Assembly (NCBI RefSeq): GCF_010015475.1
Contig: NZ_SSNI01000010.1
Location: 121,866-185,865, forward strand
Direction of reading: 5' to 3'
DNA: 64,000 nt
Source of the DNA: Pontibacter pamirensis
GTDB lineage: Bacteria > Bacteroidota > Bacteroidia > Cytophagales > Hymenobacteraceae
How positions within the stretch are numbered: position 1 is the first letter of the stretch; the number at the start of each line of letters is the position of its first letter. Shown one piece after another: positions 1 through 8,325 of the stretch. The notes under the pieces are model-generated. The model made no database searches, was not told the DNA's origin, and saw nothing but the letters and a program-made list of their open reading frames with translations. A program made the position numbers and the translations under genes.

Positions 1-1680
1 CCTGAAATAAGAGCGCAGGCTGCCAAATGGTTGGGTGATATACGGTATAAGGAGGCTGGTGCTAACCTGATGCCATTGCTGAAAGACCAGAATAGCAGGG
101 CCCGTTTCTTCGCCGCAGAAGCACTTGGTCGTATAGCTTACGAACCGGCTGTTATGCCGCTTATTCAATTGCTGAAGGACAATAACGACGAAGACGCCTA
201 CATACGCCATGCCGGAAGCCTTGCTTTAGCCCGCATCGGTAAAGCTGAACCTGTAGTTGCCTTAGCCAACGATCCGTCGCGTGGTGCGCGAATTGCCGCC
301 GTAGTAGCCCTGCGCCGCATGAAGCACCCGGGAATAGCTAACTTCCTGAAGGACCAGGATGAGTACATTGTAACAGAAGCGGCACGGGCCATTAACGACG
401 ACCTGTCTATAGAGCAGGCACTTCCTGCTTTGGGCAATGTGCTGCAGGAATCTCGTTTTACGAATGAAGCGCTGCTAAGACGCGCCATCAACGCAAACCT
501 GCGCGTTGGCAACCAGCAGGCCATGCAAAACCTGATCGACTATTCCCTTAAGGAAGGCGCTCCGGTAGCCATGCGGGCTGAAGCCATGGATGCACTGAGC
601 ACCTGGGCCAAACCATCTGTGCTGGACCGTGTGGACGGCCGCTACAGAGGTGCTATAGAAAGAGATCCGACGCTGGTTAGAAACAAGGCAGCGGATGCAC
701 TCATACAGGCATCAGGACATGCCGAAGCCCCGGTACGGCTGAGCGCTGTCAGGGCGATTGGCAAGCTTAAAGTAGACCAGGCATCTACTCCGCTTTTTAC
801 CCGCCTGCAAAACGACAAAGAAGCAGAGGTGCGAGTAGAAGCGCTGCGCTCACTGGCATCCGTTGAAGATGCGCAGATAGGAAAAGCCATTGAGCAGGCC
901 ATATCGGACCAGGAGAAAAGCGTTCGGGTAGCAGGCCTTGATATGCTAGCAGACATGGATATTTCGAAAGAACTGATGGTGACGCTGCTTTCTGACGTCA
1001 TCAACAAGCGGACGACGGAAGAAAAGCAGGCTGCCCTTATGACGCTCGGAGAATTACCTGTAGAAAATACCCAGCCTGTCTTTAACGACTTACTGACGAA
1101 ACTGGCGAACGGCAAGCTTCCTGTGGAAATCCAGCTGGAGTTAGCGGAAGCTGTTGCCAGCACCCGTTCCCCAAAGCTGATTACCAGACACAAAGAAATC
1201 AGCGCGAAGCATTCTTCTGGTGCTCCGGAGGCCGCTTTTGAAGGAAGCTTGTATGGCGGCGATCCGAATCAGGGCAGAAGGATATTCTTCAGCCATCAGA
1301 CGGCGCAGTGCATCAGGTGCCACTCCTACGATGATTTGGGCGGCAATGCCGGTCCCCGTTTAAACGGCATATCCAAAAAACTTACCCGCCCTCAATTACT
1401 GGAGGCTTTGATCAACCCGAGCGCGCGACTGGCTCCAGGTTATGGCGTGGTAACGTTGGAGCTTAAAAACGGCCAGACAGTAAGCGGTATACTCCAGGAT
1501 GAGCAGGACGACAGCATTTCAGTGAAGGTAGGCGGGCAACCTGAAACCGTCATCAAGAAAAGTGAAATTGCGAAAAGGACCAATGCTGCTTCCAGTATGC
1601 CTAATATGCAGTATCTGTTGACGAAAAGAGAGATACGGGATTTAGTGAGTTTCCTTTCTACTTTAGAGGAAGACAGCTGA
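1..1680 (+). CDS. HEAT-repeat / cytochrome c protein, 5' end cut by window edge
   Basis: The reading frame is open from base 1, so the gene begins outside the window; what remains is the C-terminal part. Residues corresponding to about 50-1200 form repeated helical HEAT-type units (recurring AAEALGRI-, VRVEALRSL-like segments). A heme c motif CIRCH starts at base 1309, followed by a GP-x-L-x-G stretch and a distal Met-rich region typical of class I cytochrome c, then a C-terminal tail. The same HEAT then heme c order occurs in the complete 1039-residue protein at 8326-11445, so the missing N-terminus is probably a beta-propeller dehydrogenase-like domain. Such proteins are extracytoplasmic and are thought to take electrons from sugar or alcohol oxidation; the substrate is unknown. 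Confidence 0.85.
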   Translation, partial: PEIRAQAAKWLGDIRYKEAGANLMPLLKDQNSRARFFAAEALGRIAYEPAVMPLIQLLKDNNDEDAYIRHAGSLALARIGKAEPVVALANDPSRGARIAAVVALRRMKHPGIANFLKDQDEYIVTEAARAINDDLSIEQALPALGNVLQESRFTNEALLRRAINANLRVGNQQAMQNLIDYSLKEGAPVAMRAEAMDALSTWAKPSVLDRVDGRYRGAIERDPTLVRNKAADALIQASGHAEAPVRLSAVRAIGKLKVDQASTPLFTRLQNDKEAEVRVEALRSLASVEDAQIGKAIEQAISDQEKSVRVAGLDMLADMDISKELMVTLLSDVINKRTTEEKQAALMTLGELPVENTQPVFNDLLTKLANGKLPVEIQLELAEAVASTRSPKLITRHKEISAKHSSGAPEAAFEGSLYGGDPNQGRRIFFSHQTAQCIRCHSYDDLGGNAGPRLNGISKKLTRPQLLEALINPSARLAPGYGVVTLELKNGQTVSGILQDEQDDSISVKVGGQPETVIKKSEIAKRTNAASSMPNMQYLLTKREIRDLVSFLSTLEEDS

Positions 1681-1740
1681 TGACAAAAACGGCTTAGAGT
1701 TTCACAGCTTATAAGCTGTTCCGGTTTAAATTGAATTAAA

Positions 1741-1790
1741 AGAGGAGGTGTTGCATACTTAACGGGTATGAAGCACCTCCTCTCCTTTTA
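1741..1790 (+). terminator. Intrinsic terminator after the HEAT/cytochrome gene
   Basis: A G/C-rich hairpin with 10-bp arms (AGAGGAGGTG and CACCTCCTCT) is followed by CCTTTTAT. It lies 60 bp after the stop codon. Confidence 0.75.
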
Positions 1791-1834
1791 TGATGCCTGC
1801 ATAGTTGCTTCATGCTTCCTGATTCTGCGTCACC

Positions 1835-1875
1835 AGGTCGAACCACCCCTCTCCCTCCTGCCCAAAGCGGGGAAT
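1835..1875 (+). repeat. CCACCCCT intergenic repeat, short copy
   Basis: Shares GGTC(a/g)AACCACCCCT plus a C-rich tract with copies at 37861-37943 (reverse) and 48017-48109. This copy lacks most of the second half. Confidence 0.5.
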
Positions 1876-2143
1876 TTAGCAAACATCGCCGGAACAGAAT
1901 TCAAGTAAGTAGTATCCCATTTTCCATCGCCACTTCATCAAAAATCAGCAACAACACCGGTATAACTGTCACACTCACAAATAATAATGAGTAATTACTT
2001 GCTTATTTCATTATTTATAATAAAATTATATGAATTATGATTTTTAATTACCCTTAAAGTTCCTTTTTTGAAAAGTGGCATGTGTAAAAGCTGCCGGCGT
2101 TTACAGGAGCCCCAAAGTGGTGTAAAAAACAATAACAGCCTGC

Positions 2144-3145
2144 ATGAATATTTCACAACTATCTTTTAGCCTGTTTCTTACAGGGTTAACTTATTTCACA
2201 CTTACACCCAACACCGCATATTCCCAACAGTCTAACAAAGAGCCCTATACTCAGGAAATTGCCGGCACACAACTTAAGTTTGAAATGGTTCCTATTCCGG
2301 GTGGCGAATTTATGATGGGGAGCCCTGCTAGTGAGCCGGGAAGAGACGAAGACGAAGGGCCGCAGCATCCAGTGAAAATCGATCCTTTCTGGATGGGCAA
2401 GTATGAGGTAACCTGGGATGTTTTTGAGCCTTTCGTTTACAAGGATTATGAGATAACCCAAAGCAACGGCACCGTGAGTGCAGAAGTAGATGCTGTCGCA
2501 CGGCCTACAAAGCCTTACCTGGACATGACCTTTGGCATGGGCAAAGAAAACCACCCTGCCGTCGGAATGACACAGTATGCCGCCATTCAGTTTTGCAAAT
2601 GGTTGTATGCCAGAACAGGTGTTTTCTACCGGCTACCAACCGAAGCGGAATGGGAATATGCCAGCAGGGCGGGCGCAACAACAGCGTATGCCTTCGGTGA
2701 TGACTCCTCCGACCTCGATGCATACGCGTGGCACCGGGCGAACAGCAAAGAAGAAACACACCCTGTCGGAAGCAAAAAGCCCAATGCCTGGGGCCTTTAT
2801 GACATGCACGGCAATGTGGCCGAATGGACAGCAGACCAGTACATCCCGGATTATTATAAAAAGTTTAAAAGTAAGGCCACCAGCAACCCTGTAGCTACTC
2901 CAACAGAACTTTACCCGCATGTAATCAGGGGTGGCTCTTTTGAAGATGAGGCGCCGGCATTACGGTCTGCCAATAGGGAGGGCTCAGACCCGAACTGGAA
3001 AAGGATAGACCCGCAGATACCCAAAAGTAACTGGTGGTTCCCGGAAGCCCCCTTTGTTGGCCTAAGGCTTGTAAGGCCGGTGAACCCACCCTCAAAAGCA
3101 GAGATCGACGCTTACTACAACCAGGAACCGACACCTGATTATTAA
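2144..3145 (+). CDS. Formylglycine-generating-enzyme-like (SUMF1 fold) exported protein
   Basis: 333 residues with an N-terminal signal peptide (about 1-28, ending AYSQ). Family marks are GGEFMMGSP (53-61), RLPTEAEWEYA (163-173), GLYDMHGNVAEW (217-228) and RGGSF (262-266), so the SUMF1/FGE-sulfatase fold is clear. The cysteine pair that binds copper in true formylglycine-generating enzymes is absent: after RGGSF there is EDEAPALRSANRE with no Cys. It is therefore more likely a non-catalytic or differently acting relative than a sulfatase maturase. The next gene starts 34 bp downstream on the same strand, so both are probably one operon with the exported Gfo/Idh/MocA oxidoreductase. Confidence 0.88.
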   Translation: MNISQLSFSLFLTGLTYFTLTPNTAYSQQSNKEPYTQEIAGTQLKFEMVPIPGGEFMMGSPASEPGRDEDEGPQHPVKIDPFWMGKYEVTWDVFEPFVYKDYEITQSNGTVSAEVDAVARPTKPYLDMTFGMGKENHPAVGMTQYAAIQFCKWLYARTGVFYRLPTEAEWEYASRAGATTAYAFGDDSSDLDAYAWHRANSKEETHPVGSKKPNAWGLYDMHGNVAEWTADQYIPDYYKKFKSKATSNPVATPTELYPHVIRGGSFEDEAPALRSANREGSDPNWKRIDPQIPKSNWWFPEAPFVGLRLVRPVNPPSKAEIDAYYNQEPTPDY

Positions 3146-3179
3146 TTTGTTTATAACAAACCTTAACCTATAAAACAGC

Positions 3180-4499
3180 ATGAAAGATTTCGATTCGAAC
3201 AAGCGAAGAGAGTTCCTGAAAGCGTCTGCCATACTGGCTGGCGGAGCAGTATTGAGCAGCCTTCCCTTAGCAGGTGCCTATGCAGCAGGAAAAGGCACTA
3301 TCAAAATTGCCTTAGTCGGCTGCGGCGGCAGAGGTACAGGAGCAGCCTTTCAGGCATTGGCAACGAAGCATGATGTGCAGTTGGTAGCCATGGCTGATGC
3401 CTTCCAGGACCGGTTGGACAAGAGCTACGAAAGCCTGTTTGGCAAGTTCGGAAAAGCGAAGGTCAATGTTCCGGAAAGCAAGCGGTTTGTAGGGTTTGAT
3501 GGATACAAACAGGCGATAGCCGATGCTGATGTTGTGCTGCTGGCTACTCCTCCGGGTTTCAGGCCTATCCATTTCGAGGAGGCCGTGAAACGAAACAAGC
3601 ACGTGTTTATGGAAAAGCCTGTTGCCACAGACTCTCCAGGTATACGCAAAGTGCTGGCTACTGCTGAGGAAGCGAAGCAAAAGAAGCTGAACGTAGTGGT
3701 GGGTCTGCAGCGCCGTTACCAGAACAATTACCGTGAAACCATCAAGCGCATAGAGGATGGAGCTATAGGCGATGTGGTATCCGGGCAGGTTTACTGGAAC
3801 AGTGGCGGTGTATGGGTGCGGCCACGTGAAGCCAATCAAACCGAAATGGAATACCAGATGCGCAACTGGTATTATTTCAACTGGCTTTGCGGAGACCATA
3901 TTACCGAACAGCACGTGCACAACATAGATATTGCTAACTGGGTAAAAAACAGCTACCCGGTTTCAGCACAGGGTACAGGAAGCCGCTTCCTGCGAACAGG
4001 AAAAGAGTATGGTGAAATTTTCGACAACCATACGGTGGAGTTTTTATACGCAGATGGCGCTGTTATCCAAAGCCAGTGCCGCCACTACGAAGGCACCAAA
4101 AACCGGGTAGACGAAAGCTTCCAGGGCACAAAGGGCAAGGTATACCTTTCTGCCAACAACGACGGAAAGCTGTGGGATTACAAAGGCAACTCCTTGTATG
4201 ACCATGCCGGCAAAAACGACCCTAACCCGTACCAGACCGAGCATGACGAGCTATTTGCTGCCATTGCCGCAGGCCAGTATAAATTTGCAGACGCTGAGCG
4301 CTCTGCAATGAGTACCATGACGTCGCTCTTAGGCCGCTACGCGACCTACTCCGGTCAGGAAATTAAGTGGGAAGACGCCCTGAACTCTGACATCAACCTG
4401 ATGCCGGATACGTTCGCCTGGGATGCTAAACCAAAGATTCTGCCAGACGCCAACGGATTTTACCCGATTCCTATGCCAGGCAAAACAAAAGTGATTTAA
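3180..4499 (+). CDS. Tat-exported Gfo/Idh/MocA family oxidoreductase
   Basis: 439 residues. The N-terminus has a twin-arginine signal (RR at 9-10, then REFLKASA and a hydrophobic segment ending near AYAAG, residue 37). A Rossmann loop GCGGRGTGA (48-56) binds NAD(P), and the family EKP triad is at 145-147. The later motif GDHITEQHVHNIDIANW is typical of the secreted subgroup in Bacteroidota and Planctomycetota. Members oxidise sugars or carry bound NAD in aldose/glycoside conversions, several at C3. It lies 34 bp after the FGE-like gene and is followed by a terminator, so the two form a closed unit. Substrate cannot be read from sequence. Confidence 0.92.
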   Translation: MKDFDSNKRREFLKASAILAGGAVLSSLPLAGAYAAGKGTIKIALVGCGGRGTGAAFQALATKHDVQLVAMADAFQDRLDKSYESLFGKFGKAKVNVPESKRFVGFDGYKQAIADADVVLLATPPGFRPIHFEEAVKRNKHVFMEKPVATDSPGIRKVLATAEEAKQKKLNVVVGLQRRYQNNYRETIKRIEDGAIGDVVSGQVYWNSGGVWVRPREANQTEMEYQMRNWYYFNWLCGDHITEQHVHNIDIANWVKNSYPVSAQGTGSRFLRTGKEYGEIFDNHTVEFLYADGAVIQSQCRHYEGTKNRVDESFQGTKGKVYLSANNDGKLWDYKGNSLYDHAGKNDPNPYQTEHDELFAAIAAGQYKFADAERSAMSTMTSLLGRYATYSGQEIKWEDALNSDINLMPDTFAWDAKPKILPDANGFYPIPMPGKTKVI

Positions 4500-4523
4500 C
4501 AAAATTCTGATTTACTTTCAGAG

Positions 4524-4591
4524 GAGATTGTTCCGAAAACCACGGCTGCTGAGACAAGCATTCCGGTTTGGTTGACGGGGCAATCTCTTTT
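4524..4591 (+). terminator. Probable intrinsic terminator after Gfo/Idh/MocA gene
   Basis: GAGATTG and CAATCTC arms enclose a second inner pairing (AACCA with TGGTT), and the distal arm runs into TCTTTTGTT. Confidence 0.55.
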
Positions 4592-4613
4592 GTTCTTAGA
4601 CTTGCGCAACCTT

Positions 4614-4632
4614 GTGTCAGTATTTCTGACAC
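4614..4632. promoter_or_regulatory. Perfect 7-bp inverted repeat upstream of apbE
   Basis: GTGTCAG-TATTT-CTGACAC, 25 bp before the apbE start codon. It has no T-tract, so an operator or 5' leader hairpin is more likely than a terminator. Confidence 0.4.
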
Positions 4633-4657
4633 GCTGTACCACTACTCTTTCTGACCT

Positions 4658-5656
4658 ATGCGATTGTTGTTGCTGTGCCTTTTTGCTTCACTTCCTTTCA
4701 TTTTCACCCAAACTGAGCTAAAACAGTATACCATCAGAGGCCTTGCCCAGGGAACAACTTACCAGATAACCTATTACGCCGAAGACAGCAGTATCACAAA
4801 GGCGCAGGTAACTTACATTCTGGCGCAACTCGACAGCTCCCTTTCCATTTACCAGCCTTATTCCCTGATTAGCCAGTTCAACCGCTCTGCTTCCGGGTTA
4901 CAGGTAGACAGGCACCTTCAAAAGGTGGTAAAAAAGGCACAGCAGGTTTCACGTAAAACAGGCGGCGCTTTTGATATTACGGTACAGCCCCTGGTGCAGG
5001 CATGGGGTTTCGGAACCGAACGGGCTTCGGCTCTTCCTGATTCAGCCGCCATACAAGCGTTGTTGCAATGTGTGGGTGCAGGTAAAATACAGCTTCATCG
5101 AAACCATTTAAAAAAACAAGCACCCTGTGTGAGAATAGACGTGAACGGAATTGCGCAGGGTTACAGTGTGGATGTACTGGCAGATTTCCTGGAGAAAAAG
5201 GGTATCAGGAGCTACCTGGTAGAGTTGGGCGGTGAGATGCGGGTGAAGGGGCGGAAACCCGGTGGCAAGTTGATGGCTATAGGAATTGAAGGACCGGCTG
5301 AGGGTAATCTTTCTAATCCTTATCCCATACAGAAAATCATCACACTTGAAAAAGGGGCGATAACTTCTTCCGGCAATTACAGAAAGTTTTACCAAAGCGG
5401 CTCCAGAAAAATTTCTCACCTCATAGATCCTGTTACTGGATACCCCTTAGATAATGAACTGATAAGCGTGACCGTTTGGGCTGAAGATGCCATGACAGCT
5501 GATGCCTATGATAATGCGCTGATGGGAATGGGGCTGGAAAAAGCGCTCCGTTTTGTTGACCGCCAGAAGGGGCTGGAGGCATATTTTATATACCGAAAGC
5601 CGGATAAATCTGTGGCGGATACCGCTACAACTGGTTTCTATAAGTTAATGAAATAA
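4658..5656 (+). CDS. apbE: FAD:protein FMN transferase (ApbE)
   Basis: 332 residues with an N-terminal signal segment (1-18) but no lipobox cysteine. ApbE family blocks are present in order: GGAFDITVQPLVQAWGF, RIDVNGIAQGYSVD, ELGGEMRVKG, AITSSGNYRKF, SHLIDPVTGYPL and the Mg-binding AEDAMTADAYDNALMGMG near the C-terminus. The enzyme attaches FMN covalently to Thr/Ser of exported or membrane flavoproteins such as Nqr/Rnf subunits. It has its own leader with a 7-bp palindrome and follows a terminator, so it is probably transcribed alone. No obvious flavinylation substrate is encoded next to it. Confidence 0.95.
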   Translation: MRLLLLCLFASLPFIFTQTELKQYTIRGLAQGTTYQITYYAEDSSITKAQVTYILAQLDSSLSIYQPYSLISQFNRSASGLQVDRHLQKVVKKAQQVSRKTGGAFDITVQPLVQAWGFGTERASALPDSAAIQALLQCVGAGKIQLHRNHLKKQAPCVRIDVNGIAQGYSVDVLADFLEKKGIRSYLVELGGEMRVKGRKPGGKLMAIGIEGPAEGNLSNPYPIQKIITLEKGAITSSGNYRKFYQSGSRKISHLIDPVTGYPLDNELISVTVWAEDAMTADAYDNALMGMGLEKALRFVDRQKGLEAYFIYRKPDKSVADTATTGFYKLMK

Positions 5657-5721
5657 GCTATACCGCTTCTTGTGGACCATACTCCATAGCATCTTTAGGC
5701 TTTTCAGGATTAAGAGTTAAT

Positions 5722-5940
5722 GATTCTGTCTAAGCTACCATAGTGACTGTACATCCAGCGGCAACTAACCTACAGTTTCATTGTGTCTCTCTGAGCTCTC
5801 AAGGCCGAGAGGCCTCGTCTTCGGGCATCGCGCTGGGAGTTTTTGCGCCGGGGCGCTGCCGCGCGAGCGGCACCAAAAATCTCCAAAGGCGCTCAACCCA
5901 AAGACTGGAAACACCTTCACTCCGTGCTGACGAATGAGTA
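5722..5940 (+). repeat. Structured intergenic repeat, copy 1
   Basis: Blocks in order: ATTCTGTCTAAGCTACC, ATCCAGCGGCA, a hairpin AGGCC-GAGA-GGCCT (5802-5815, GNRA loop), an outer stem GTCTTCGGG (5817-5825) with CCCAAAGAC (5897-5905), an upper stem GGAGTTTTTG with CAAAAATCTCC, an inner hairpin GCCGC-GCGA-GCGGC, and the end block ACTGGAAAC. Shared with copies at 24278 and 37578 in the same orientation and at 6229-6000 reversed. Confidence 0.85.
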
Positions 5941-5999
5941 AGGTTATGTAGAAAAAATATTTACATAGAATTTGTACACAATATCATTTTATTAGCTCG

Positions 6000-6229
6000 A
6001 AGGAAAAGTGATTCCAGTTTTTCAGAGAGGCGCCGGGGGTAGGGGCCCTCTATTTGTAGATTTCCGGTGCCACGCTAGTGGCAGCCGATAGGCAGGAAAT
6101 GTACACAGCGCCGAACTGGAAAACGCGCCCTCGCGGGAGTGGAGCGCTAAGTTATATCCATGCAAAAGGCTGCTCATGAGTCGCTGTATAAGCTGTAGCC
6201 ACGATAGCTTAGACAAAATAGGATAAAGA
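6000..6229 (-). repeat. Structured intergenic repeat, divergent reversed copy 2
   Basis: On the minus strand it starts with ATTTTGTCTAAGCTAT, has a CCC-GCGA-GGG hairpin, an outer stem TTCCAGTT with AACTGGAA, an upper stem TGTACATTTCC with GGAAATCTACA, and an inner hairpin TGCCAC-TAGC-GTGGCA. The sequence differs from copy 1 but the order of elements is the same, including the closing ACTGGAATCACTT block. Confidence 0.65.
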
Positions 6230-6252
6230 GCCTACCTTAGTTACTAAAGGGG

Positions 6253-6294
6253 AAAACGGGCAGTGTGATTATCTGAAATCACACTGCCCGTTTT
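6253..6294 (-). terminator. Strong, probably bidirectional terminator
   Basis: Perfect 18-bp arms starting AAAACGGGCAGTG and ending with GTTTT, with a 6-nt loop. Both strands end in a T-run. It sits 38 bp beyond the stop of the leftward TIM-barrel gene. Confidence 0.85.
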
Positions 6295-6332
6295 GGCATA
6301 AGCAAAATAAACTGTAACCAATTTACCTGTAC

Positions 6333-7256
6333 CTACGCTTGCATAAAGTTATCCACTTCTCTATAGGCTTTTATAACGGCGAGCTCTCCTGCTTTGCCTT
6401 TTCCGGCGTTGCCATGCTCCATGCCCATCACACCTCTGTAGCCTTTTTCATAAATATGCTTGAACACATTTTTGTAGTTAATTTCCCCTGTTGTAGGCTC
6501 TTTTCTTCCTGGGTTATCTCCTATCTGTATATAAGCAATCTCGTCCCATGTCTGGTTCATGTTATGGATAATGTGTCCCTCATTCTTCTGCATATGATAG
6601 ATATCATACAAGAGCTTACAGGAAGGACTGTTAACTCCTTTGCAGATCATGTACGTCTGGTCCGAGTTGCGCAGGAAAAGGTTTGGCGAATCGCTGAGCG
6701 GTTCCAGTACCATTACGATACCGTGTGGTTCCAGAATCTCCGCTCCCTTGCGTAAAGCCTCAATAACGTTTCCGGTTTGTACTCCAATAGGAAGGTTCCG
6801 TTCAAAATCACCGGGCACCACTGTCACCCACTTCGCATTTACCCGTTTGGCTACCTCAACGGCTCGCTTGCAGCCGTCCAAAAATATATCAACGTGTTCT
6901 TTTTTTCCTGCCGCCAGTGTATTCTGGGAGTTTCCACCTTTGTCAACCACAAATACGCCCATTGTCATACCTAACTTGGCGAGTTCTTTCCCTATCTTCT
7001 CCTGATCACTAACCGGGCGTCCCATCATGCCATTGTCCTCAAGGGCAGTGAATCCCTGATCCCGCATGAACCTGAGCTGGCTTATCAGATCATCACCTGC
7101 TAAGTCTTTAAACATGCCAAAGTGTGGGGCGTAGTTCAGGTTAAAAGTTTTGCCTGCCTGCTTCTCAGAAAAAGGGCTTCCGGCGAAGGCTGATGTTCCA
7201 GTTGTAAGGGCTACGGCACCCAGGAGACTGCTTTTTAAAAACTCACTTCTTCTCAT
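6333..7256 (-). CDS. Tat-exported TIM-barrel protein, hydroxypyruvate isomerase-like
   Basis: 307 residues starting MRRSEFLKSSLLGAVALTTG, a twin-arginine signal. The mature part is a xylose-isomerase-like (AP endonuclease 2 family) TIM barrel with metal-site segments EPLSDSPNLF, LLYDIYHMQ and GMEHGN near the C-terminus; LLYDIYHMQ is shared exactly with the next gene upstream. Cytoplasmic relatives isomerise hydroxypyruvate or epimerise ketoses, but an exported copy next to oxidoreductase and heme proteins may instead act on oxidised (for example 3-keto) sugars. It follows the paralogue at 7373 with a 116-bp gap and ends before a strong terminator, so it is the last gene of a leftward operon. 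Confidence 0.88.
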   Translation of the reverse strand: MRRSEFLKSSLLGAVALTTGTSAFAGSPFSEKQAGKTFNLNYAPHFGMFKDLAGDDLISQLRFMRDQGFTALEDNGMMGRPVSDQEKIGKELAKLGMTMGVFVVDKGGNSQNTLAAGKKEHVDIFLDGCKRAVEVAKRVNAKWVTVVPGDFERNLPIGVQTGNVIEALRKGAEILEPHGIVMVLEPLSDSPNLFLRNSDQTYMICKGVNSPSCKLLYDIYHMQKNEGHIIHNMNQTWDEIAYIQIGDNPGRKEPTTGEINYKNVFKHIYEKGYRGVMGMEHGNAGKGKAGELAVIKAYREVDNFMQA

Positions 7257-7372
7257 TTTTTTTGGTGTTTAGTGATACAGCAGCAGACAAACTGAATGTT
7301 GTGATGGCTGCGGCATACACAGTGTTATGAATCAGCAAAATAACTTATACCAGATGTAGCACTTATTACAGC

Positions 7373-8257
7373 TTATACATCGCAGATCACAATACTTTCC
7401 CGTAGCGAAGCAAGCGGATCCCCCGACGCCGGCACGAACTCCTGTCCTACAAAACCCTTGAAGCCTGTATCAACGATCGCCTTCATGATAGCCGGGTAAT
7501 ACAGCTCCTGTGTATTGTCAATTTCGTGGCGACCGGGCACACCAGCTGTGTGGTAGTGAGATATGTAAGGGTGGTATTCTTTGATAGTGCGAATTACGTC
7601 TCCTTCCATAATTTGCATGTGGTAGATGTCGTAGAGGAGCTTAAACTTATCAGAGCCTATCATCTTCGCCAAATCAACACCCCATTTGGTGTGGTCGCAC
7701 ATATAGTCTTTGTGGTTTACCTTGCTGTTGAGCAACTCCATCGACAGCGTCACATTATACTTCTCTGCCGTAGGCATCAGGCGTTTAAGACCTTTGGCGC
7801 AGTTCACCATTCCCACCTCATCACTCATACCGTTGCGATTACCTGAAAAGCAGATCAGGTTATCGAGTCCGGCAGCAGCCACTTTTGGGATCATTGCTTC
7901 GTAGCTTGCAACCAGTTCGTCGTGGTACTTCGGATTATTAAAGCCTTCAGTCAAGCTTTTCTCCGCTCCCCAGGCCATGGCGCAGGTCAGGCCATATTTC
8001 TTCAGCATTGGCCATTCATCAGGACCCAGCAGCTCGATAGAAGACAGGCCCAGGCCCTTTGCCGCTTTGCACAGATCCTCCAGCGGCATGTCATTGTAGC
8101 ACCATTTACAAACGGAATGCTTGATTTTGCCTTTTAATTTTAAATCCTTTAAGCCAGCGGCTCTCAGTGGTTCGGGCAACAACATGGCAGAGGTGAGCAC
8201 TGCGGCGCCACCTGCCATATTTTTCAGCATGCTGCGCCGGGTATGTTGGTTTTTCAT
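7373..8257 (-). CDS. Tat-exported TIM-barrel protein, hydroxypyruvate isomerase-like (paralogue)
   Basis: 294 residues with an RR-SMLKNMAGG twin-arginine signal (RR at 7-8) and cleavage near LRAAG. The barrel has SMELLNSKVNH, LLYDIYHMQ (metal site), HYHTAGVPGRHE and a C-terminal GFVGQEF segment, all usual for the hydroxypyruvate isomerase/AP endonuclease 2 fold. It is clearly related to but not identical with the protein encoded just downstream. The upstream 1039-residue heme protein ends 68 bp before it, so the three genes (heme protein, this one, second TIM barrel) are probably one transcript. Reaction not known. Confidence 0.9.
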   Translation of the reverse strand: MKNQHTRRSMLKNMAGGAAVLTSAMLLPEPLRAAGLKDLKLKGKIKHSVCKWCYNDMPLEDLCKAAKGLGLSSIELLGPDEWPMLKKYGLTCAMAWGAEKSLTEGFNNPKYHDELVASYEAMIPKVAAAGLDNLICFSGNRNGMSDEVGMVNCAKGLKRLMPTAEKYNVTLSMELLNSKVNHKDYMCDHTKWGVDLAKMIGSDKFKLLYDIYHMQIMEGDVIRTIKEYHPYISHYHTAGVPGRHEIDNTQELYYPAIMKAIVDTGFKGFVGQEFVPASGDPLASLRESIVICDV

Positions 8258-8325
8258 TTCAATGTTTCTTTTGAACTATTATCAATTTATGGTTGCCGGA
8301 GGTCCGGCATGAATTTATCTGCTCG

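Larger units (their letters stand above)
1681..2143. other. Intergenic region with terminator and repeat remnant
   Basis: Besides the terminator, this stretch contains a short copy of the CCACCCCT repeat (1835-1875) and a very AT-rich segment at 1980-2070 that probably includes the promoter of the next gene. I see no gene here; the 60-codon frame at 1812 overlaps the repeat and has no protein-like features. Confidence 0.5.
5657..6332. other. Intergenic region carrying two facing structured repeats
   Basis: This 676-bp gap is almost filled by two copies of the structured repeat in opposite orientation and a bidirectional terminator. Short open frames inside it come from the repeats and are not genes. 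Confidence 0.7.

Noticed and set aside
2144..3145. Maturation enzyme for the sulfatase at 61074
   Set aside because: The copper-binding cysteine pair of active formylglycine-generating enzymes is missing.
5743..6216. Two 64-codon frames between apbE and the TIM-barrel gene
   Set aside because: Both lie inside the structured repeats; the same bases recur at 24.4 kb without the frames being conserved.
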